DNA of 64,000 nucleotides from Zingiber officinale. Its lineage: Eukaryota; Streptophyta; Magnoliopsida; Zingiberales; Zingiberaceae. The DNA is taken from positions 32,680,492-32,744,491 of the forward strand of contig NC_056004.1 of NCBI RefSeq assembly GCF_018446385.1, in the 5' to 3' direction. The notes beneath the pieces were generated by a model. That model searched no databases. It worked only from the letters and a program-made list of their open reading frames with translations, and was not told the DNA's origin. This document shows, piece by piece, positions 9,355-20,455 of this stretch (its first letter is position 1; each line of letters opens with the position of its first letter). The translations under genes and the position numbers were made by a program.

Positions 9355-10888
9355 GGTTTCTACTAATTAGGGACATGAATTTAACTTCCTTATCTTGAGA
9401 TTTGAAACCTAGTCCCGCTTTATTGTACACGCCTCTTTGAGCTCCTAGAATCATGTCTAAGTATTTTGAGTTTGAAGTAAATTTTACTAGAGCACATCTA
9501 AGATCATCAACTTGTGATTTCAATGATACATTTTCTTTTTCAAGATCATCAACATCATTTTTGTCATTTTCATGAAGCATGCAACTTTCACATGGCACAA
9601 TTTCATTTTTGAGTGATTTCAATTCATTTTGCAATCTTTTGACCTTCCCTTTTGATTTAGCTAGTGCATTGGTTAAGCATGCAATGGTGGCATACGTCTT
9701 ATCAGGCTTGGGAGAAATTACCTCATCATCACTAGAAGATGACTCACTTGAAGACTCCACATCTTCTTCATGACTATCTTCATCTTCACTATCTTCTACA
9801 TGACTTAAGGCCATGAGAGTCATGTGCTTTGAGCTCTTCCTTTCATCTTCTTCCGATGAGTTTGATGATGAGTCATCCCATGTGGCTTTCAACGCCTTCT
9901 TCTTTTTCTTGATCTTTTCCTCTTGCTTCTTCAACTTTGGACACTCCGTTTTGTAGTGCCCCTTTTTCTTACATTCATAGCAAATTACATCAGTTTTATT
10001 CTTAGAATCCACAAGAGATTTACCTTTTCTTTTCTCATCATTGAAGATTTTCTTAACATCCTTTTTGTCAAACTTCCTTGAATGTCTCATCATTCTTCGA
10101 ACAAAGTTTTCCATTTCACTTGATGATAGCTCTTCATCACTATCACTATCACTATCTTGTTCGGATTCTGAAGATGACTCCTTCTTCTCCTTTTTCTTTT
10201 CCTTGTGCTTCTTTTTGCTCTTTTCACCTGCAACCAATGCTATACCTTTCTCCTTATGGCTTGTGTTAGCTTGCTCATGCAATTCAAGTTCACAAAATAA
10301 TTCATCCAATTTCACTATTGACAAATCCCTTGAAACCTTATAAGCATCCACCATGGATGACCATAAAGAGTTTCTTGGGAAAGATTTTAAAGCATACCTT
10401 ATGAAATCTCGGTTCTCCACACTCTCTCCAACTGAATGAAGACCATTTAGGAGTTCCTTGAATCTCCCATGTAGTGAGCTTACCGTTTCTCCATCCTTCA
10501 TGGTGAAGTTTTGAAGTTGATTTATCAACAAATCCCTCTTTGCAATTCATGAATCCTTGGTGCCTTCATTTAGTTCAATAAGCTTATCCCATAAATCCTT
10601 GGCACTCTTAAAGGGTCCAACTTTGTTGAGTTGTTCCGAGCTTAATCCACATTGAAGAGTCACAATCGCCTTTGCATTTGCTTGAGCCTTCATTTTTTGT
10701 TCAACAGTCCACTTGGATGACTCAAGCATTTTTCCATTTTCAGTTGGCGCCATGAATCCCTCCGTGATTGAGAACCACATATCAATTTCGGTCATGAGAT
10801 AGTGTTCCATGCAGCTCTTCCAATAAGCAAAATTGCTGCCTTCATAGAATGGTGGTCGTGAAGTACTATGTCCCTCCTTCATTGACAT
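9248..10888 (-). pseudogene. Copia Gag (capsid, zinc knuckle), interrupted
   Basis: The likely start is the ATG at 10886-10888 (MSMKEGHSTSRPPFYEG). Upstream codons overlap the primer binding site and are not coding. The first part (to 10547) and the second part share one frame and are separated by a TGA at 10547-10549. The sense of GTKDS-stop-IAKRDLL suggests a CGA to TGA change. Domains are a UBN2-like capsid region, a Lys/Glu- and Ser/Asp-rich region and a CCHC knuckle CYECKKKGHYKTEC. Long acidic and coiled-coil-like stretches (KSKGKVKRLQNELKSLKNEI) follow, and it ends after PKVWVPKHLVHRV. A frame change at about 9250 separates it from protease. Confidence 0.88.
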
Positions 10889-10944
10889 CTTGTAGCTCTT
10901 TAACTTGTGCTTTCTTGACGATGAATCCTCAAAAGCAAACCAAT

Positions 10945-10956
10945 GCTCTGATACCA
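10945..10956 (-). other. Primer binding site (initiator tRNA-Met)
   Basis: On the element's strand TGGTATCAGAGC lies two bases inside the 5' LTR end. This matches the 3' end of initiator methionine tRNA, the primer commonly used by plant copia elements. It fixes 10959-12222 as the 5' LTR. Confidence 0.92.
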
Positions 10957-10980
10957 CTTGTTAGGATCGTTTGAGCTAGA

Positions 10981-11001
10981 GGGGGGGGGGGGGGGGGGGG
11001 G
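10981..11001. repeat. Homopolymer of 21 G
   Basis: The matching position of the other LTR (about 1721-1726) has GAGAGGGGGTG. The run is either a replication-slippage expansion or an assembly artefact. Confidence 0.9.
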
Positions 11002-11479
11002 AATGACTCACTTCTTTTGCTGACCAACTTTGTTTTGCACAGCGGAAATCTGAAGGCAATGCTAACACCGGTATTTACTTGGTATCCACCTCCTCAAGGA
11101 GGTGACTAATCCAAGGATCCACACCACTCACACTCTTTCACTATCGAAAACCCTCCTTCTCGGAATCACACCGAAGGTAGAGAAACCTTAACAGAAATAC
11201 ACCTCTCCCTTTTCTTCAAAATAAATATCACAAACGCTACAAAGAAGAAGTAGAGAAGGATTACAAGATTTAACCAGCTTCTTCTTTGCAGGTGAGATTT
11301 CAGTACGTAGTAGAGAGGAGCTTGAACCCTTTGCTTTGAATCTTTATAACTTGAGAGCTTTCAAAAGGCTTGGAGAGCAATGGAACAGTATATGTTTCGT
11401 TGTTCTTGTTTTCCAATTTCTTCCCGTGTTTTATACGTTGAGAAAACTAGCCGTTTCTCACGTCCCCGTCGCCGTGGAT

Positions 11480-11910
11480 CGATTGAGGTTATATTCCAAT
11501 CGATTCACAACTATCCGTTGGAAGCCATCGCGTCAAGATCGACGGTGCAGATTCTTTTATTTGACTTGGATCGATTGGAGGCAGCGTTTGAATCGATTCA
11601 GCCGCTTGCTCATGAAATCGCAGCTGCTTGAATCGATCGGCTGATCGATTCAGAGTGATTCTGTGCTTCGCACAGAATGTTCACGGATCGATCGACCGAT
11701 CGATTCAATAACTTGAATCGATCGGCTGATCGATTCAGAATGATTCTGTGCTTCGCACAAAATGTTCACGGATTGATCGGCCGATCGATTCAGTACCTTG
11801 AATCGATCGGCTGATCGATCCAGACGCATTCTGTGCTGCGCAGAACTTTACCTTCAATCGATCGGCTGATCGATTCAGAGGCAATTTGCCGCACAGCCAT
11901 GTCTGAATCG
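11480..11910. repeat. ATCGAT palindrome array in the 5' LTR
   Basis: About six palindromes of the same type as in the 3' LTR (near 11632, 11688, 11717, 11772, 11806 and 11856). Two repeat units present in the other LTR are absent, which shows that the array changes length by unit loss or gain. Confidence 0.85.
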
Positions 11911-12222
11911 ATTTTCCATTCGATCTCTGACAGTGAGCCTATCACACACATAATCTTGTGACTTGCAGGAGCTTCTCTTGCCAAGAATCCGGTCCCCGAC
12001 CTTCTTGGACTTCTCTTGCCTTGCATCTGGTCTTCTGACCTGTAAGAACTCTTTTTGCCAAGAATCCAGTCCTCGACCTTCTTGGTCTTCTCTTGCATCT
12101 GGTCTTCTGACCTGCAAGAAACTCCTCCTGCAAACTCACAATGCATGTTAGTTCCACCGTATTATCCTAAACTTAAATAATTGTCAACACATTGAAACTT
12201 CCAGGGCATGATTGCACCAACA

Positions 12223-12227
12223 GCTAC
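12223..12227. repeat. Target site duplication GCTAC (right)
   Basis: Exact match to 1695-1699, immediately after the LTR end CCAACA at 12222. Confidence 0.92.
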
Positions 12228-12651
12228 GTCACATTCCAGGCGCCCCGGAAGGGATCCAGGCGCCCGGAGCAACATATAAAAGAAGCCCCAGGTAGGAGCT
12301 TCAGATCAATCATCAATCTGAGAACTCTTCTACTGCTGGTCTTACTGCTCTACGTTTCTACGACGCCGACAAAGCTCCGACAAAGTGCTCCTTCGGTTTT
12401 TGGTTTATTTCTTTGTCGGTATTACTTTGTTTCATTAGCTTTTCCTGTATTCATCTTGTAATCATATTCGAATTGCTAGTAATTGCCCAACGAAAGTGGT
12501 CAAGGACCACGGACCTTCGAGTAGGAGTCGTCACAGGCTCCGAACGAAGTAAAAAATAACTGTGTTCATTTACTTTTCCGCTGCGCTTATACTCTGTGTT
12601 ATTTTTCGAATCGATATTCACCCCCCCTCTATCGAATCTAACGGTCCTACA
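12228..12651 (+). mobile_element. Outer copia 3' LTR, right part
   Basis: This resumes the outer LTR after the nested element. It begins with a second pair of GGCGCC-rich palindromes (12238-12266) and a TATA-like CATATAAAAG at 12273-12282. It ends near CCCCCCTCTATCG...CCTACA at about 12651, the C-run-rich end typical of these LTRs. The exact 3' end is not confirmed because the matching 5' LTR is outside the window. Confidence 0.65.
12273..12282 (+). promoter_or_regulatory. TATA box of the outer LTR
   Basis: CATATAAAAG lies about 5-10 bp after a pair of GC-rich palindromes, with about 370 bp of LTR remaining downstream. This is the usual U3/R layout. Activity is inferred. Confidence 0.45.
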
Positions 12652-14033
12652 ACTTACTCCAGGAATTAAGATACTCATGGAAATAATCGCGAGGTATAAA
12701 CATGGATACATGACCAGCAACAAACCGAACATACTATGGGTATCAAACAGTGACATACCAAAGACAAACATGATCATTGCTTGTAGCTATAAAATACTAT
12801 GCATATCAAATTGACAATATCATAAAAAGATAAGTCAAGAGGTACCCGCCTCCAAAGAAAAGATCCAATCTGGTCTGAATACGACGTCGAGATACTCGTC
12901 TCACGTCAAAGTCCTGTGTCACAATATTTAGTTTAGTTAATTCTATCATGCATTCATTAACTAAACTAAATCCTAATTCATTGATCAATTTGGGTTAACT
13001 TCATTAACCCTAACCCTTCCACCACTCAATTGATCAAGGTTTATACATATATATCCTGCCTATCAAAATGAATTCGAATCAAATTTCATTTCCTAACCTT
13101 TAAATCTGTACACACTTCAACAAGATTAAATTCCTAAATGCCTAAAATCAATACCTCACCTGCTGGAAATTCACCTCGCTGCTCGAATCAAGAAAAAAAC
13201 CAAAAATTCACCACTACCAGATTGAGATTCAACACTGGATACCCCTGGTGAGCAAGAGACAAAATGCTCAGTCACATAACAACCTCAACATCCATATAGA
13301 ACATGAAATTAACCTAGTACCCACCAAACCTTACCAAAACCAAATTCGTAAGCTCCTTTCCAAAGCTACCGTGGTGATGAACCAAAGCAGCGAGCAGCGG
13401 CGAGAGAAGACCAACTGGTGTCGTGATCAAGTGGACCCAAATTAGGGCACGGGTGCGCCTGCGGTGGATCGGCAGTGGCACGGTGAGGTCGGCTGGTGCT
13501 AAGTCTCCGTGAGGCCTCGGGTGGCGTCGTCAGCCAGAGACGAGAATGAAGGAGGACGACGCTAGAGCAGAGAGAAGGACTCTGCTCGGCGATCAAAGGA
13601 AAAGCTCTGCTCGGTGATCAAAGAAAGGGCTCGGCCTGCAGTGCTCGCGCGTCGCCAGTGCTTGAACAAGGAGGAAGAAGGCGTCGGGTATGCGGCTCGG
13701 AAGGAAGAAGGAGAAGGATGCGGCCAGGGTTTTTGATCGCAAGGGGAAGGAGGAAACCGCCGGTTGTGGCGGTTAGGGCAGCGTCGGCGCGAGAGAAAAG
13801 CTCGGGGAAGAGGGAAACGGTGAAACATGAAGGAAAGGGAAAATAAATAAAGGAAAGGAATTAAGAAATTCAACTTTTCCTCATTTAAATGGGGTAGCCT
13901 AAACAGGCTTTCCCCGGACCCCATTTTTATCCCCGTAAACTCATCCATACGAGCTCCGAAAAATTTCGGAAAAATTCCCAGAAATTTCGGAAAATTCCCT
14001 TATCATTATTCCCTATTTTTTCGGTATTTTACA
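12652..14033 (-). mobile_element. Ty3/gypsy (Tekay-like) 3' LTR, incomplete
   Basis: Read on the minus strand the LTR starts TGTAAAATACCG at 14033, directly after a polypurine tract. It contains CTCGTATGGATGAG and AAGCCTGTTTAGG. It is cut at about 12652 by the end of the outer copia LTR. Small GC-rich reading frames at 13380-13850 are inside the LTR and have no recognisable product. Confidence 0.65.
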
Positions 14034-14046
14034 TTCTCCCCCACTA
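14034..14046 (-). other. Polypurine tract of the gypsy element
   Basis: The plus strand TTCTCCCCCACTA reads TAGTGGGGGAGAA on the element's strand and abuts the LTR start TGTAAAATACC. Confidence 0.75.
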
Positions 14047-14149
14047 ATAAAAATTTGGTCCCCAAATTTCGTTATCTACCATCAGCAAGTACTAACAACA
14101 GATATAAAGTATAAATGCTGAACGGTAAATTTAATCACATACCTCAAGT

Positions 14150-15271
14150 GAAAAGATGGGGGTATCGAGCTCAGATAGTATCCTCGAGCTCCCAGGTAGC
14201 CTCCTCATCTGAATAACACTGATATCCGACTTTAATCAGTAGGATTGTTTTGTTCCGCAGCTGACGCTCTTTCCGGTCAAAATCTGTACTGGAACCTCCT
14301 TATAAGTGGCATTAGCCTGAATAGGAACTGAGACATCTGTCAGCACATATGCTGGGTCGGCTACGTATCTCCTCAGCATGGATACGTGGAATACATCGTG
14401 GACGCCTGCCAAGGACGGCGATAGTGCCAACCGGTAAGCTACTGCTCCAATCCTTTCCGAGATCTGGAAAAAAACCAACGTATCGCGGAGCTAGCTTACC
14501 TATGAGGCCAAAACTCTTCACCACTTTCGTGGGTGAAACTCGTAGAAATACATGATCGCAAATGGAGAACTCTAAGGGTCTGCGTCTCCGATAAGCATAA
14601 CACTTCTGGCGATCATGCGCCTCTAACATCCTCGGTCTAAAAATACAGACCAACTCTTCGTTCTGCTGAGCTCTATGAGGTCCCAACAACTGGGCCTCCC
14701 CAACCTCATCCCAGAGGATGAGTGTCCGACAAGACCTACCATACAACGCCTCAAACGGTGCCATCTGGACAGGCGAATGTAAACTGTTGTTGTAGGCGAA
14801 CTCTACTAATGGCAGATGGTCCTTCCAACTGCCTCCAAAATCCAATACACACGATCTCAGCAAGTCCTCTAGAGTCTGAATGGTCCGCTCTGACTGTCCA
14901 TCTGTCTGCGGATGGAAAGCTGTACTGAAACAGAGCTGAGTGCCCAAGGCCTGCTGCAGACTCTGCTAGAAACGAGACGTGAACCGGGGGTCTCTATCCG
15001 AAATAATACTCAATGGGCCACCACGCTTCCACTGCGCAACTCTGATGATTTCTCGGCAATACTGCTCTGCCAATCGATCCAGGAAACCAATCTTCCGGAT
15101 CATTAAGAAATACACGGATTTGGTTAATCGATCAACGATTACCCAAATCGCGTCATAGCCTCGTCGTGTCCTAGGCAAATCATCCTTAAAGTCCATGGTA
15201 ATGTGTTCCCATCTCCACTCAGGAATAGGAATCCGCTGAAATAATCTGACAGGTATCTGGTGCTCAGCCTT
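14150..15271 (-). pseudogene. Ty3/gypsy integrase fragment (chromovirus-like)
   Basis: On the minus strand the reading starts at KAEHQIPVRLFQ and covers WEHITMDF (first catalytic Asp), GYDAIWVIVDRLTKS, SIISDRDPRFTSRF (second Asp), then FHPQTDGQSERTIQTLEDLL (catalytic Glu). It continues into the C-terminal region PRYVGFFQISERIGAVAYRL and DVFHVSMLRRYV. A TAG at 14966-14968 replaces the Trp of FTSRFW. A frameshift lies in the A run near 14466, and another near 14260. Gag, protease, RT and RNase H are absent. It is a dead fragment of a Del/Tekay-type element. Confidence 0.88.
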
Positions 15272-15313
15272 AATTCCCTTATCATTATTCGCTATTTTTT
15301 TCGGTATTTTACA
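15271..15313 (-). mobile_element. 43-bp tip of the gypsy 5' LTR
   Basis: These 43 bp match 13991-14033 with only one or two differences. They are the first bases of the LTR, fused directly to integrase sequence. The element therefore keeps its outer 5' end but has lost the rest of the 5' LTR, gag and most of pol. Confidence 0.75.
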
Positions 15314-15504
15314 CCAGCAGCTTGTGAGCATGTTTGGGCTAGCTCGAGCTCATCATATTTTTCCTATTTTTTAAAAGACATAAGATATTGATTAGATATA
15401 ATAGAAACACATACAATATTAAGACGACGAAGGTACCAAACTACTAAAATCTAAATCATATATTAAGATCAAATAAATAATAAGTCCAACCTTTACTGCT
15501 TTTT
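15314..15504. other. Unassigned AT-rich sequence
   Basis: No reading frame, repeat or recognisable element found. It separates the gypsy remnant from the palindromic array. Confidence 0.5.
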
Positions 15505-17850
15505 ATGATCAGGAGAAAAATATGAACACATATAAACTTGTTTCATTAAATTCTGACATCTCTAGATCTATATTTAGCCCTTCCAAATGACTTTTCTTTT
15601 CTTTTTTAATTTTTGTAAATCTGGGACGAATCCTGGATTCATCCCAGAAACTGGGATGAATTCCTGGATTCATCTCAGATTTTGGGACGAATTCCTAGAT
15701 TCGTCCTAGATTTTGGGGCGAATCCAGGATTCGTCCTAGATTTAAAAAAATAAAAAAATAAAATAAAAATTAATCGGAGGCATTAAATATGGACCTAGAG
15801 ATGTCAGAATTTCATGAAACAAGTTTCTATGGGTTCCTAATTTTCTTATGATGTTAAAAATATTTTCATCCATAATTTTAACATATTATATTGAGTGTGG
15901 TGAATTTTTTATTATGAATTAGGTCATATTCATGTTAAAAAAATTACCACACTCAATATATTAGGTTAAAATTTAGGATTAGGATATTTTTATGATTAGG
16001 AGAAAATTAGAAACTTATTTCATTAAATTATGACATCTCTAGGTCCATATTTAGGCCTTCCAAATGATTTTTCTTTTATTTTTTATTTTTTATAAATCTG
16101 GAACGAATCCTAGATTCGCCCTAAAATCTGGAACGAATTCCTGGATTCACCCCAGATTTTGGGATGAATTCCTGGATTCGTCCCAGATTTTAAAAAATAA
16201 AAAAAGAAAATAAAAAATAATCGGAGGCACTAAATATAAACCTAGAGATGACGGAATTTCATGAACAAGTTTCTATGGGTTCCTAATTTTCTTGTGATTT
16301 TAAAAATATTTTAATCCATAATTTTATCATATTATATTGAGTGCTGTGAATTTTTTATTATGAATTAGGTCATATTCATGTTAAAAAAATCACCACACTC
16401 AATATATTAGGTGAAAATTTAGGATTAGGATATTTTTATGATCAGGAGAAAATTAGAAACTCATAGAAACTTATTTTATTAAATTCTGACATCTCTAGGT
16501 CCATATTTAGGCCTTCCGAATGCTTTTTTCTTTTATTTTTAATTTTTTTTAAAATCTGGGACGAATCCTGGATTCGTCCCAAAATATGGGATGAATTTCT
16601 GGATTCGTCCCAGATTTTGGGATGAATCCTGGATTCATCCCAGATTTTGGGATGAATCCAAGATTCGTCCCAGATTTTAAAAAATTTAAAAATAAAAGAA
16701 AAATTAATCAGAGACACTAAATATGGACCTAGAGATATCGGAATTTCATGAAATAAGTTTCTATGTATTTCTAATTTTGTACCAATCGTAAATATGTTCT
16801 CGTTCATAACTTTAACCTAATATATTTAGTGTGGTAATTTTTAACCTGAATTTCATTAAATTCAAGTTAAAAAATCACGACACTCAAAATATTAGGGTAA
16901 AATTATAGATGAGGACATTTTTATGATCAGGAGAAAATTAGAAACTCATAAACTCTTGTTTCATGAAATTCTGACATCTGTATGTCTATATTTTAAATTT
17001 TAGACCCATATTCAAACATGCGTTAAACGCTAACATACTTAATTAATATTAAACTATCTATATTTAACTAAATATGAACCTAGAGATGTTGGAATTTCAT
17101 GAAACAAGTTCTATGGTTCTTAATTTTCTTATGATCTTAAAAATATCTTCATCCATAATTTTAACATATTATATTAAGTGTGGTGATTTTTTTTATCATG
17201 AATTAGGTAATATTCATGTTAAAAAAAATCACCACACTCAATGTATTAGGTTAAAATTCAAGATTAGGATATTTTTATGATAAAGAGAAAAATATGAACA
17301 TATAAAAACTTGTTTCATTAAATTCTGACATCTCTAGGTCCATATTTAACCCTTCCAAATGATTTTTCTTTTATTTTTTAATTTTTTAAATCTGGGACGA
17401 ATCCAGGATTGTCCCAGATTTAAAAAAATTAAAAAATAATAAAATTAATTGGAGGCACTAAATATGGACCTAGAAATGTCAAAATTTCATGAAATAAGTT
17501 TCTATGGGTTCCTAATTTTCTGGTGATCTTAAAAATATATCATCCATAATTTTAACATATTATATTAAGTGTGATAATTTTTTTTTATCATGAATTAGGT
17601 CATATTCCTGTTAAAAAAATCACCACACTCAATATATTAGGTTGAAATTTAGGATTAGAATATTTTTATGATCAAGAGAAAAATATGAACCCATAGAAAC
17701 TTGTTTCATTAAATTCTGAGATCTCTAGGTCCATATTTAGGGCTTTCGAATGATTTTTTTTATTTTTTTAAATCTGTGACAAATCCTGGATTTGCCCTAG
17801 AATCTAGGACGAATCCAGAATTCTTCCCAAAATCTGGGATGAATTTTGTG
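15505..17850. repeat. Array of palindromic units of about 350-490 bp
   Basis: The motif ATTCTGACATCTCTAGGTCC recurs on the plus strand near 15551, 16026, 16482, 16970, 17324 and 17710. Its reverse complement recurs near 15786, 16230, 16719, 17073 and 17460. Each unit is thus a hairpin: the forward motif, a centre with GGGACGAATCC/GGATTCGTCCC palindromes, then the inverted motif and AT-rich arms. Unit length is 475, 456, 488, 354 and 386 bp. There is no coding potential. Confidence 0.85.
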
Positions 17851-18012
17851 ACGAAAATAGTGTTCGTTGGGAATTTGCGGTGAAAATATTTTGTTGCAGA
17901 TTTCGTTTCTAATTTGGGTCAAATTTTGTTTCTGTCGCCAAAATTGTTGCGATTTTGGGATGAAAAATTTTCATCCCAAACTTTGGTCCCTAAATTATTT
18001 TTTTTTGCAGTG
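17851..18012. mobile_element. Terminal region of a CACTA-like transposon
   Basis: The array ends in sequence that, read on the minus strand, begins CACTGCAAAAAAA at 18012. GGGACCAAAG, GGGATGAAAATTTTTCATCCC and GGCGAC blocks follow. This style of terminus and subterminal repeat is typical of plant CACTA (En/Spm) elements. The other terminus was not found, so the element is incomplete or degraded. Confidence 0.45.
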
Positions 18013-18278
18013 TAAATTTATCAATCAAATTGATATACTACTATATTTAGCCCGCCCGAACTATTAAAAATTGAAACGGACTTAACCACTTCAATTAATT
18101 ATATTCCTTTGTCATTGATACGATGCATATGGAAACTTCCATGTGTGCCCCCAAGGATTAAGTATCATATCTAGATGGAGGTCAAGATGAGTCAACATAA
18201 GATAGATTCATTCGGATAGTCTTCTTTAGCCTCGATCAGACAAGCTTCGCCTCTTCCTCCAGTCGAATGTGCTTCTCC
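18013..18278. other. Unassigned intergenic sequence
   Basis: No supported feature. Confidence 0.4.
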
Positions 18279-20455
18279 TATAAAATACGGTACCCAAATA
18301 ATAATTAAATAATAATATTATTTGAAAGATAATTTTATTAGATTTTTCAAAATTTTTTGAATTTTTTTTGGATTTAATTGGAGCTCGTATAATATAATTT
18401 AAGGTGTAGAGTTATTGGAGAAAGCCTGTTTGGAATATCCCTTAAGTGGGAGTTGATTAATCTCATTAACATAAGATTGGAATTATTTAACCCTAAGTAA
18501 TAAATTCCATTAATTCGACCGAAGCCCTCTTTCCTTACCCGAGCTCGTCCTCTATCCGTCACAGACGCGCTGCTTCCTCCTCCCCGATTTCGCTAAACTT
18601 GCCTTCGGTCGAACCCCTCTTCCCCGACCATCTTCCCTACCTGATTCGCCTGATTACTCCTCCTTAACCCCTCTACTCACTAGGCCTCCTCCATCCTGAT
18701 CATCGACGCCGAGCTCTTCCGACCACGCCACGCCACACGACGTCGCCGGATCACCGCGAGCACCAGCGACGTTACTCCTTCGCCTCCGGCTATCCGTCGT
18801 CGTCCCTCCTTTGTCCCTAATCTGTGCCCTAAATCTTTGCTGATCGCCTTCTCCTTTGTGTCGCCGCGATCATGCCGACCGCCCGCGAGCTTACAGCAGG
18901 CAATGATCTCCTACACGAGCACACACCTCGCCATCGTCGAGTCTTGGCTATCATACTACTAAGATTCCAGCGGCCCTCTCGATACCGACGACATTGCTAC
19001 GCCGACACAGTTTCTTCATCGCCGTGCCCTAGTTTCCGGGTGCCGAGTCTTTCTTCCTCTTCACTAATCTGGATCAGGGGTAAGTCATGGTTCGATCTCA
19101 TTTTCTGTTTGTGATGTGATGATTGATTGTTGACTGAACGATGTAGCTCCGGCCAAAAATCCTTGTGATGGCTGGGATACTTGTAGATATTAGCGATACG
19201 AACAGAACCTAAAGATCAATGGAAGGTAGGGTTCTTGTTTTAGGTTTGTGGACTTGGATTTGGGGCTAATACTCAACTGTAGATGATTTGATTATGTTGT
19301 AGGGTAATTGTTTTGGAAATCCACATCTTCACCCCGCTACGACTATATTTCCGGCAGCAAGCACACCTTCGGCTGTGGATCACCAGCTGATCGTCCGTGT
19401 TTAGGTGAGTTTCGTAGGTAGTTTCATGTCTACATTTGATACGATTACTGTGATGTGGATTGGATTGATTAATAGATAAGAGTGGATGAAGTTTGTGATC
19501 AGTTGTGTTAGATATTGGAATGTGTTTCTATGGAATTGGAAATTATCTCCTGTATTGCTTTGGTTAATTAGTTGTTGATGGTGATTGGTTGATATAGATT
19601 GTTATGTGATCATTCTTAGGATCATTGGATTGATTGTTGGTTGGATTATTAGATGTGGTGGTTAGAGATTGATTATGTGGAAGAATTATGCATGTTTGAT
19701 TCATGATACTTAGTAATTGATGAAATTAAACTAGATTGGATAATTAGCGTAGGTAAAGGAAGTTGTTTTAAGAATAGATGTACCATTTGTTCCATAATGG
19801 GTTTGATTGAATCATTAGATTAGTTAACAGGTGGTTATTATTATTATATGAAGGAAAAGGGAAATTAAGTGAAGTTAATCCTTAATGCGAATTAATTAAT
19901 GATCATTAATTAGGGGTTTCCCTAATTAGGCTTGGGGATTTTATTTAGCTATCTTATTTATATGGATGTAGCTAAGTAAAATACATTGATGCAGGACTCT
20001 AATTTTGAGATGGACATTTTTGACGAGGGATTGGTTTAGCATGATCAACAGTTAAAGGCAGGTACTTCCTACTTTGCTTCTTTTAATATTTTGATCTTAA
20101 TGAATGAACTGTAATTTCGGATAGTTCCTGTATTTTCCTTGACTACACTCGTATTTTTCTTATGCTTAATACTTATCCACTCGATCTTTGAGTTACTCGT
20201 TTCTATATCTATACAATCTCACATTGTTGTCTATGATATTTAGCAGATACTAGATACCAGATGCTAGATATTAGATATTGGATATATATATATATGAAAA
20301 CTAGATACCATGTTTACTTGTTTTGAATGTTGTATGTTTACATACCTTATTGAGCATGCTGGCTTCATGTAGCATACCTGAGTTCTGCTTATATATATAT
20401 GATGGTTGTTACATTTTACGCATCATGTCATTGCATGCATGCCGGTGATTGGTAG
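18279..20455 (+). mobile_element. Diverged gypsy (Tekay-like) LTR
   Basis: Starts TATAAAATACGGTACCC, comparable to TGTAAAATACCG of the LTR at 14033. It shares GGAGCTCGTAT and AAAGCCTGTTTGG in the same order within 150 bp. The stretch 18540-19080 is GC-rich with short frames. 19100-20450 is T/G-rich with TTGATTG-type repeats. No polypurine tract or primer site was found at either end, so this is a solo or truncated LTR of uncertain right border. Confidence 0.45.

Larger units (their letters stand above)
1700..12222 (-). mobile_element. Complete Sirevirus-like Ty1/copia element, degenerate
   Basis: Two LTRs (1700-3009 and 10959-12222) bound an internal region read on the minus strand. In order it has a primer binding site, gag, protease, integrase, reverse transcriptase-RNase H, a palindrome-rich spacer, an env-like frame, and several polypurine tracts. 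Five-base target duplications GCTAC flank it at 1695-1699 and 12223-12227. The pol order PR-IN-RT-RH, the RT/RH sequence style, the env-like frame after pol and the multiple polypurine tracts are typical of the SIRE/Maximus lineage. At least two premature stops and two frameshifts in gag-pol make it non-autonomous. It sits inside the LTR of another copia element and is therefore younger than its host. Confidence 0.92.
10959..12222 (-). mobile_element. 5' LTR of the Sirevirus-like element
   Basis: 1264 bp with the same ends as the left LTR. Compared with it, two palindrome repeats are missing (near 11640 and 11850). A short G run has grown to 21 G at 10981-11001. Scattered single-base differences are present (for example AGTACATAG/AGTACGTAG). 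Low substitution differences between the two LTRs argue for a fairly recent insertion. Confidence 0.92.

Noticed and set aside
9579-10343. Frames on the plus strand opposite gag (Ser/Leu-rich)
   Set aside because: They are the antisense shadow of acidic and lysine-rich Gag codons.
10945-10956. tRNA-like sequence as a tRNA gene
   Set aside because: Only the 12-base primer binding site is present; no cloverleaf can be formed.
10889-10957. Extending gag upstream to a GTG at 10957
   Set aside because: The codons overlap the primer binding site, and an ATG with a normal Gag start lies at 10888.
18872-19114. GC-rich frame followed by intron-like sequence
   Set aside because: It looks like a host first exon with a GT donor, but it lies in a region that aligns with a gypsy LTR start and has no recognisable protein.
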